The notes below the pieces were generated by a model. It searched no databases, was not told the origin of the DNA, and saw only the letters and a list, made by a program, of their open reading frames with translations. A stretch of DNA of 64,000 bases from Impatiens glandulifera (Eukaryota > Streptophyta > Magnoliopsida > Ericales > Balsaminaceae), in assembly GCF_907164915.1 (NCBI RefSeq), contig NC_061869.1, forward strand, positions 45,691,771 to 45,755,770. The letters run 5' to 3'. Made by a program: the position numbers and the translations under genes. Positions 55,701 through 64,000 of the stretch are shown here, piece after piece. The stretch's first letter is position 1. Each line of letters starts with the position of its first letter.

Positions 55701-58700
55701 GAAACTTTTAATTAAATCTCCTCCGATGAAATATTTAAATTAGAAATGACCTATGAAATGAGGCATTATCTAGATAAACAAGAGGAGAATTTGTTCACTG
55801 CAGAATAAACAATTAAAATAAACCTTAACACAGAAGAAGATCCTCAGATTGTTTTAATCGGTAAAAATATTTAAATGATTTAGAACGAGAAAATCTAACT
55901 AAACTTAAAAAAACAAAGATTTTTTTGCATGGTCCTATAAAGATGTTTTCGCATGGTCCTATAATGATATGCCAAGTATCCTATAATACACCGCATACCA
56001 CATAACGAAGACGCAAAACCAGTGAAGAAAAAGCTCCAAAGAATGAAGGCAGATATCGTAGACAAAATTAAGGAGGAAGTTTAGAAACAGCTCGACGCAT
56101 GATTCCTTGAAGCGGTAGATTACCAAGAATGGATCGCCAATGTAGTCCTAGTCGTGAAAAAAGATGGAAAGATCCGAGTGTGTGTAGACAATAGAGATCT
56201 CAACAAAGCAAGACCTAAAAATAGTTTTCCACTACCACAGATTGATGTGCTAGTGGATCATGCAACATGCAATCAACTTCTATCATTCATGGAAGGATTC
56301 TCAGGCTACAACCAAGTACTAATAGCTCCAGAAGACAAGGAGAATACAACGTTCATCACAGAAGTTAGAATATTTTGTAATCGAGTCATGCCTTTCGGGT
56401 TGAAGAACGTAGGAGCAACGTATCAACGAGCTGCCACAATGATTCTTCACGAAATGATCCACAAGGAAGTAGAAGTCTATGTCGACGATATGATTGTCAA
56501 ATCAAAAGATCTAGAAGGGAACATCCAAAATCTTTACAAATTCTTACAACGCATTCGGAAGTTACAACTTAGGCTCAACCCAAAGAAGTGAACATTCTGA
56601 GTGATAGCAAGAAAGATGATAGGCTTCCTGATCACACAAAGAGGAATTGAGGTTAATCCGAGCATGATAGAAGCGATCATGGAAATGCCACCTCCACGAT
56701 GCGAGAAAGAAGTGTCAGACTTTCTATGCAAGATCTAGTATATAAGTCAATTCATAAACAAGTTGACTATGACATGTGATCCTTTGTTTAAACTTTTAAG
56801 GAAAAATGAAACATTCGTTTGGGGTGACGCTTGTCAGAACACATTCGAGAAGATAAAGGGGTACCTCAAAAATCCTCCTATTCTAATGCCACCAAGACCA
56901 GGCGTGCCACTAATTTTATACTTAACAGTGGAAAACGCGATGGGTAGTCTACTAGCCCAAGAAAACGAGGAAAAGACTGAATTCAAAGTCTACTACATAA
57001 GCACATGCTATGACAAGCTACGAACTTAATTACTCGCCAGTAGAATAGGTGTGTTGGGCCCTAGCTTGGGTCACTAAGACGCTAAGACATTACATGAAAG
57101 ATCAAACAGTCAAGTTAATATCAAGACTTGATCTAATTCGTCATTTATTCCATAAAACGCTTTTGTCGCCAAAATTAGCTAAGTGGATGATGATGGTATC
57201 AGAGTATGACATTGAATACACAGTTTAGAAATCTATCAAGGGAAGTGTTGTAGCATATTTTCTCGCAAACCAACCAATCGAAGTTGAAGACGACGAGGAG
57301 TTCGCATTCCTAGACGACGAAGTTATGACTATCAACCCTACAACCTGGAGGCTACTATTTGATGGAGCTTCAGGAAAACAAGGCTATGGCATCGGAATAC
57401 TACTCGTCTATCCTGTGGGGACATATAACCCAATCTTAGTCAAGCTCGAATATTCCGTGACAAAAAATGAATTAGAGTACGAAACATGCATCTTTGGCTT
57501 AAAGATTGTTCACGAAAAAAGAGCGAGATGTCTAGAAGTAGTAGGAGACTCGAACTTAGTCATTTCACAAGCTAATGGTGAATGGCAAGTCAAGGGAGAG
57601 AATCTTAAACCCTACCATCAACACTTATCTACTTTAATGACAAATTTTGAACATGTGATATTCACACACGCTCCAAGAAGTCATAATCGATTCGCAGACG
57701 CTTTCGCCACGTTAGCAACCATGACACAAATCCCAGAAGGAATCAAAATCAAGCCTTTGAAAATTCGTCAAAAACGGAAACGAGACTTCGAAAAGAGGAC
57801 GATTGCCAACACCAAAGTGGCACCTAAACCTTAGTTTGAACCTCTATAGAAGTACGTCGAGCATGGAGAGTATCCTTCACACTTCTAGAAGAAAGAGAAG
57901 AGAGCTCTATGCCAATACGCAATGAACTACGTGCTACTCGCAGGAAAGCAAAATCGACGCTCCTTTGACGGTCAGAACATTCTATGCATCGACCAACCTC
58001 AAGCATCGCAGATCATGGAAGAAGTACACGCAGGAACATGTGGCCCACACATGAAGGGATCATCACTTGCTAAGAAGATCCTTCGCATTGGCTATTACTG
58101 GCAGAACATGGTACAAGAATGTGTAGAATATGTTAAGAAGTGTCATCAATGTCAAGTTTACGCGAACTTAAAACACACCCCAACATCTCTACTTTACAAC
58201 ATGACCTCACCATAGCCATTCTCGACATGAGAAATAGATATCATTGGAAAAATCTATCCTCACGCTTCAAACGGACACGAATTCATCCTTGTAGCTATCG
58301 ACTATTTCACAAAGTGGGTCGAAGCTCAATCATACAAGGTTCTCAAGTCGTCACATATTACCAAGTTCATACACAATAACATCATTGCACGTTATGGAGT
58401 TCCTCAAGCCTTGATCTTAGACAATGGTGGACACTTCCGAGGATAAGTACTCAAAGTACTAAATGAATACAGGATTGAACACCTCAAGTCCTCACCTTAT
58501 CGTCCTCAAACGAACGACGCAGTAGAGGCAACCAACAAGAATATCATCACTATCTTCAAGAGGATGACTCAGACGTACAAGGATTGGCACGAGAAACTTC
58601 CATACGCCCTTTGGGGCTACAGAACAATCATTTGAACGTCAACGGGAGAAACACCATTTGCATTGGTCTAAGGAATGGATACAATGCAACCTATCAAAAG

Positions 58701-59073
58701 TGAATTCCCTACTTTAAGAGTTCTACTCGAAACACAAGTAGTGGAAGAAGATTGATGTAAGTCATGGTATAATCAGCTAGCCCTTTTGGAAGACAAGAGG
58801 CTAAACGCGTTATGTCACACAAAAGCATTATCAAAGACGAATGACTAGAGCTTTCAACAAGAAGGTGAAGCCTAAGAACATGCAATAAGGCGTTATAGTC
58901 CTAAAGAAAACATACAAATACTAGACCCTAAAGGAAAATTCTAAACACCATGGGAAGGACCCTACCTCGTCAAAAAGGTATTTTAAGATGACGCCACGCA
59001 ATTGATCACCTTGCACAAAGAAGAACTCTTAGCACCCTTCAATGCTGACATGCTCAAAAGATACTTCGTCTAA
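55700..59073 (+). pseudogene. pol of gypsy element G3 (Tat/Ogre-type)
   Basis: The best preserved gypsy pol here. RT core frame 56154-56591: KKDGKIRVCVDNRDLNKA, MPFGLKNVGATYQRA, YVDD at 56478-56489. RNase H piece at 56763-57029 (WGDACQNTFEKIKG, VPLILYLTVENAMGSLL). Second RNase H 57325-57730 with FDGAS, ELEYETC and GDSNLVI, then APRSHNRFADAFATLATM. Integrase zinc region 57922-58215 (HxxxxHMKG-type and CHQC), core 58215-58640 with AIDYFTKWVEA, LDNGGHF and the distal Glu in DAVEATNKN. It ends KRYFV-stop at 59071-59073, as in G1. Scattered stops make it non-coding. The second RNase H keeps its acidic residues, unlike G1. Confidence 0.9.
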
Positions 59074-60207
59074 AACATGCATGATAAAGTCCATTCAATA
59101 AATCCATACAGCCAAAGTTCAAAAATCACAAGTTGTGAACTACGTGACACTTGATCTCTCGAGAGAGTGTAAGTGGTCCATCTAGGGTGCGGTCACTACT
59201 ATCAATTACCGACAGAAATTGATAGACATTTAACATCACATACATCCATTGCTTATACATCAAAATGGGAGTTAATCACACTTTGAGTTAGACCTTTGAA
59301 ACTTTCTAATGTCAAGCATACAGATAAGCGAGCGCAAGAAATAAGTAGGTATGCGGGAAAATATGTTTCTCCCCAACGGATGTGTCTTGACGAGCCTATG
59401 TAACTGGTGGGATCCGAGTAAAGCGCTATGCAAACTGATCTACCTCAAGCCCAAACGAAATCTTAAAATATTGATGTTTATGAGGGAGCTCGTAAAAGAT
59501 GAATTCCCAAACTCGAAACTATATCATCAACAGAGGAGGAGTCTCGTCACAACCAAAGATCAAGTGCAAAGATCTAAGACCTCAAGTAAAATAAATGAAT
59601 AAGACTATGTTGGTTGAGATATAAAATATAATATTGTTGTTCATTTAGATTTTCTCTAATTACCAAGCAAGAACAAAGTGATTGAATCTATCGGATACAC
59701 CCCGATCACCAAGAAAAGAGGCCTAAAAAATAGAGCAATACTCATAGAGGTTTAGATATTGAAATCACCATTTTTGTTCATTTAGATCCTTGACTAAATT
59801 ACCAATGCAAGAAGCAGAATGTACCGATTCTATTAAATATACCCTTAGTATAAAAAGAGTCAAGGCCTTAGAATCGGAAGCATGGTAACTTCCAAATTTG
59901 AGAAGAGAGACTTAACCTACAGATGCATGGTTGAAAGAGTAAGAATTCAAGCATAAAATTCCTCGAAGAAACTCAGGGCGAAATGTCTCGGCAAAAGACA
60001 AGTCCTTGAAGAGATAGCATGAATCTCGAAGAAAATCGTTTACATATGGTTTCCTCTCGACACACTTTAAGGAAGGAAGTAAGGAACCGATTCTTGAAAG
60101 TATTACAAGACCATGAAGAAGACGCTAGTGCCCTGAAAATTAAGGAAGTCTAACTTTGAACATAATCACTAAGCAGGGTTGTGATTAAATAATTTTCCAA
60201 TAAACAG

Positions 60208-60440
60208 AAGAGCGATGTTCTTAAAAATATATATTCAAGTACTTCGTTAAATTAAGGAACAATACTTAAATTGAATACCTTGATAAACTTAAGAGCGACG
60301 TTCTTAAAAATTCATATTCAAGTATTTCGCTAAACTGAGGAGTGATACTTAAATTGAACATTTTGTTAAACAAAAGAGTGGTGTTCTTAAATTTATAGTC
60401 AAGTATTTCGTTAAACTGAGGAGTGTTACTTAAATCAATA
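60208..60440 (+). repeat. 83-bp tandem repeat, about 3 copies
   Basis: gagcgatgttcttaaaaat-type anchor at 60210, 60293 and 60376, each followed by attcaagtatttcg and ttaaactgaggagtgatact. Confidence 0.85.
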
Positions 60441-60589
60441 ATAATCACTAAGTAGAGTTGTGATTAGAATAATCATTAAGAGTTTTCGCTCCATGAGAGA
60501 AGCGAGACAAACATAACCACTATGAAGAGTTATGATTAAAATAATTATCAAATTTTATTACTCAATGAGAAGAGTAATAAGAACACAAA

Positions 60590-61195
60590 TCCGCAAACTA
60601 AGTCAAGATGTGCACTTATGTACAATCCAAAGGCTAAGCGAGGTGTGTAGCAATATAGTCGAACTAACCAGGTGTCGATCCATGCAATCGATAGACCGGA
60701 ATGATGTATATTCTAAACCAATATGAACACAATCAGAAACTAAGTCAAGATGTGTACTCACGTACAATCCAAAGACTAGGATAAGTGTGTATCATTATAG
60801 CCGAACTAACCAGGCATCAATCCATGCAATTGATAGACCAGAACGATGTATATTCCTACTACATACAACACACGCATATAGTCTCTACATTGGGATGAGG
60901 AGCGATAAATCAGCGCACTAAGATTATGGAGCGACGTATATAGTCAGCATACTGAGATTATGAGCGATAAATCAGCACACTAAGATTATGGAGCGATATA
61001 TACAGTCAACACACTAAGATCATGAGCGATGTATCAATTCCAAGTAAACGCAATTAGAGAAATAAGTCAATATGTGTACTCACGTATAATCCAAAGGCTA
61101 GGCGAGGTGCGTAGAAATATAATCGAAACAACTAGGCTCGATCTACACAATCAATAAATTGGGAGCGATGTATATTCTAAACAAAGGTGAATCGT
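60590..61195 (+). repeat. About 142-bp repeat, three copies, with inserted 31-bp array
   Basis: Anchor agtcaagatgtgnact at 60601, 60743 and (diverged) 61065. Between copies two and three, 60900-61030 holds a separate 31-bp array with gagcga anchors at 60900, 60929, 60962, 60991 and 61024. Each long copy includes accatccatgcaat-like and gatgtatattc blocks. Confidence 0.8.
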
Positions 61196-61400
61196 CAACA
61201 AGTGGATGATAAACCGACATTGAAGAATGAAGAGTAATTACATGAGTCTCCCGAGGGACTAGTCGGGTTTGTTTTCATTCATGGAATCCAAAATAAACTA
61301 TAAAATTGGGTATTTCAAAATGCAATACCTATGTTCAAGCTTGGACACGCATTTTTCTAAACCGAGTATTTTCTATAAATTTTGTCCAAGAAGGACATTT

Positions 61401-62650
61401 TGTAGACACTCAATTTTTACCTCCAAATTTTATATTTTATACTTTTAATAAATTTGAGCCTATAAAAATTTATTTATGGATTCATTGCACGATTTATATT
61501 AAAAATAATTATTTTTAGAACAACAGAATTTTGCAAATAATTAATTTTGGATTCTTAGTAACTGAATTTATTACACTTTGAATATTCAAGGTTTCATTTA
61601 AATAAATACCTTGAATATTTATAAATAAAGAAATAAAAAACATACAAAATATTTTTAACATTTTTTTAATAATTTAAAAAATACCGTTATGTATACTTTT
61701 GTTATTTTGTTAATTAATTTAGTAGTTTTAAATAACTAGTTTAGTTATCGACTAGATTAGTTGTTAGATTGGAATTTATCATTTAATTTTAAATTTGACT
61801 TAGTTAGTTAGCATTTTTTTTCATAATACATGAAATTATTCAAATTCTTCCTTAAAATAGAAATAATTAATAATAAAATCATTTTCTTTTCATGTTTGTT
61901 TAAAGTTTTATTTTTTTTTAAAATGAACTCTTTTTGTATGATAAAGGGAAACAGGTGGATCTTTCAATATCCATATGCAAGATACGAATCAAATTTTTGA
62001 ATAGGGCCAAGAAAATCCAAATCAAAGGCAACTAAACCCGAAGTCAAGCCAAGGAAAGGATCTAATTGACAAATTTGATCGTTGACCCAACCTATGGACG
62101 GGCTCTTTCCCAAGATCTGACCCATGAAATCAAATTCTAAAGAGGAAAAAGGGGAATCTACGTTCATCTTCATGATGTTGACTGTTGAAGGATCTTCAAA
62201 GTTCCTCCCAACCGTGAGTGAGCAAGAATATAAAGATAATTGACTTAGTTTTTTTAATTAAAAAATCATTCCCTTAAGACTAGGAAATCCATTAAGACTA
62301 TGCCATTTTAATTAATTTTAAAAAATATATTTTGGCCAAATCGTGTGTAGAGTATTAAATAGGCCTTTGGGCCCTAGGGTTTTATAGTTTTCCTATAAAT
62401 GCTCCCTCCTAAACATCTTGAAAAATACACTCTTTTTCACTCTCAAGTTCCCCTAGGGCGCCCTTTCCATTTTATCATAAAATTGCCCCCTTTCAAAACA
62501 TAAGCAAAAACACCAATTAGTGTGGTTGTGTCTCTCAAGTCTCTTGCTTAGTGTTTTCAGCCCTCTTGTAAGTTGTAAGGAGCAGCCCCTTTGTAAGTTC
62601 TATTAATCATTTTGGTTTGTTTTTATTTTTTATTTTAATTTGTCTATAAC
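61401..62650 (+). mobile_element. Probable 3' LTR of gypsy element G3
   Basis: Begins TGTAGACACTCAATTTTTAC, an LTR start type common in Tat/Ogre elements, soon after the 3' untranslated region. A TATA box (cctataaatgc, about 62392) and a CT-rich leader-like part are in the right place for U3/R. The right end is not marked by anything I can fix; 62650 is approximate. No coding frame. Confidence 0.55.
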
Positions 62651-63060
62651 ATAGAAATAGTGTTTGCATGATTTTATAATTGTCTTCTGTTTTGCTTAAA
62701 TTTTTACACTTTGATTTGTACATAATGTAATATTAACCAAAATTGAGGAAACCACAAAGAAAGACATAAATAAAATTTAAAATTAATGTATTCTAACTTA
62801 GTATATAATAGAAAAATAAAATCTTCCCTTGAACAGGCCATTTCAAAAAAAAATTACCTTAAAAGCTAAAAAAAGAAGAGCAATTTACTTTGATTTTTTT
62901 AATTCTTTAATTTTCTATTTTATGATGTTAGATCTATGATTTTACTTTATATACTTGTTTATAAATGTGTTAATAACATAACTGGAAATTTCCATTTGGT
63001 CAATAATTGAGAGTAGGTCTAACAAAAGAAAACTAATGGGTTTTTGCCGATAAGTGACTC
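62651..63060. other. AT-rich stretch, no gene
   Basis: Long A and T runs, stops in all frames. It may still be LTR or its flank. Nothing further seen. Confidence 0.4.
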
Positions 63061-63464
63061 TTAGGACCGGAGAAACTAGCCTTAGATACATTGAAAGAGA
63101 CTCCGACCGAGAAATATGCACCCTGGAGCATACGCAGGTGTCAATCGACCGAAGAGTTTCTCTACATGCAAAGACTGACGCCTTACCTACGTTTTTATCG
63201 CTTCTGGACGTTGTTGTGCACACAAGACTGAGAGAACTAGCCTGGCTCTACGCATGTGCTAGTTATCCTGACGCTCAGGACCTTTACCTGTACCAAGACT
63301 CTTTACCTGACCGAGAAAACTTAGCCCCGGCCTAACCTTTTATAACACCCGATACTTTAGACATCCCTTAGGGTTTTAATTAAGTTTTATTTATTTCTTT
63401 TATTAGCCTCTTTGGGCTATAATTTGGATCGAAAAAGGACTTACTACTTGTTTAGGACCAAAGG
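63061..63464. other. GC-balanced stretch with scattered GACCGA motifs
   Basis: 63061-63335 has GACCGAG/GACCGGAG motifs and is open in one frame for about 93 codons, but the encoded sequence has no recognisable domain. 63340-63464 is noncoding. Probably the degenerate edge of the tandem repeat that follows. Confidence 0.4.
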
Positions 63465-64000
63465 GTGAGCTGCTGCAGACCCAAGACCGAGAGAACGCAC
63501 CTATTGTTGGTCACATTCCTACTCCTAACCGAGGATTGTTGTTTCTTATTACTGGTGGCTAAGGACCGAAGAATGATGTTGTTGCTGTTACTGCCGACCG
63601 AAAACCGATGCTTGTTGCATCTAGTGATCGAGGACTTTTGTTGCTTGCTACAACTGACCGAAGACAGACGCTTGTTGAACCTAGAAACCGAGGACTATTG
63701 AATTTTGTTGTTACTGATTGAAGATTGATGTTTGATTCACATGGAGACCGAGGATTGTTACTTCTGACCAAAGATCAACATTTTCTGCATCTAGAGACCG
63801 AGGAATGCTGCTTCTTGTTATTGTTGATCGTAGACCGAAGTTTGTTGCACCTAGCGATCGAGGATTGTTGTTGTTTGCTGCTACTAACCGAAAACTGGTG
63901 TTTGTTGCACTTGGCGACCGAGTATTTTTATTGTTGACCGCAGACCGTTGTTTGCTGCAGCTGGCGATCGGCGTTGGTTGTATCAAACCGAGCTAGGTCC
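63465..64000. repeat. GACCGA-rich tandem repeat, about 60-bp unit
   Basis: Consensus by eye: gaccgaggattgttgttgct, then tgttactactgaccgaagac, then cgatgcttgttgcacctagc. That makes about 60 bp with two GACCGA anchors about 30 bp apart, and roughly nine units reach the window end. The period is a multiple of three, so several frames stay open on both strands; the translated products are low-complexity Leu/Cys-rich (plus) or Asn/Ser-rich (minus) and I do not call a gene. Confidence 0.75.

Larger units (their letters stand above)
59074..61400 (+). other. 3' untranslated region of G3 with tandem repeats
   Basis: No coding frame. 59640-59870 is homologous to 4420-4640 of G1. From 60200 onward come three families of tandem repeat, listed separately, unrelated in sequence to G1's satellite. 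gagcgat is a recurrent motif through all of them. The region ends just before the LTR start at 61401. Confidence 0.65.

Noticed and set aside
63054..63335. Possible host gene exon of 93 codons
   Set aside because: No domain, no splice pattern, and it merges into the GACCGA repeat.

Overview
The window reads as nuclear DNA from a flowering plant, probably a eudicot. The evidence is the kind of mobile DNA present: Ty1/copia elements of the SIRE/Maximus (Sirevirus) type and Ty3/gypsy elements of the Tat/Ogre type, an iMet primer-binding site, plant-like TATA boxes, and no bacterial gene organisation. I found no convincing host gene, tRNA or rRNA; almost all 64 kb is nested, decaying retrotransposon sequence and satellites grown from it. 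From memory only, the accessory proteins described below resemble hypothetical proteins abundant in Lamiales assemblies such as Dorcoceras, so Lamiales is a weak guess.

Layout, left to right. 1-5.8 kb: 3' part of a Tat-type gypsy element (G1), whose 3' untranslated region contains a 516-bp tandem duplication. 5.8-10.45 kb: a satellite array that appears to grow out of that untranslated region, first as 77-bp units and then as 51-bp units paired into about 103-bp dimers; every unit carries two dyad symmetries. 10.45-12.88 kb: 3' fragment of a copia element (A2: accessory-gene tail, repeated polypurine tracts, LTR). 12.88-16.4 kb: an older, heavily broken copia element (B). 16.4-20.4 kb: AT-rich noncoding DNA with a large inverted repeat. 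20.4-34.26 kb: nearly full-length copia element A. 34.26-52.66 kb: remnants of a second Tat-type gypsy element (G2), interrupted in gag by full-length copia element C (38.2-51.7 kb). 52.77-54.69 kb: LTR and partial gag of another copia element (D). 54.7-about 62.65 kb: a third Tat-type gypsy element (G3), with its own, different tandem repeats in the 3' untranslated region. 63-64 kb: a GACCGA-rich 60-bp tandem repeat running off the window.

The most notable biology is in elements A and C. Downstream of a normal gag-protease-integrase-RT-RNase H module, each carries three consecutive paralogous accessory genes (acc1, acc2, acc3), not one env-like frame. All share a domain of about 210-250 residues; acc3 has a long disordered and coiled-coil tail. 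Each gene has its own TATA-like box 46-123 bp before its ATG. The acc3 promoter in both elements carries E2F-like sites (five at 14-15 bp spacing in C, a palindromic one in A), and the LTR promoters carry a conserved MYB3R/MSA-like box just before the TATA. Together this suggests a retrotransposon lineage with a separately transcribed, possibly cell-cycle-linked accessory cluster. All gag and pol copies here are broken; acc2 of element A is the only accessory frame still uninterrupted.

Boundaries without terminal motifs are approximate. Identity figures were estimated by eye from short stretches.
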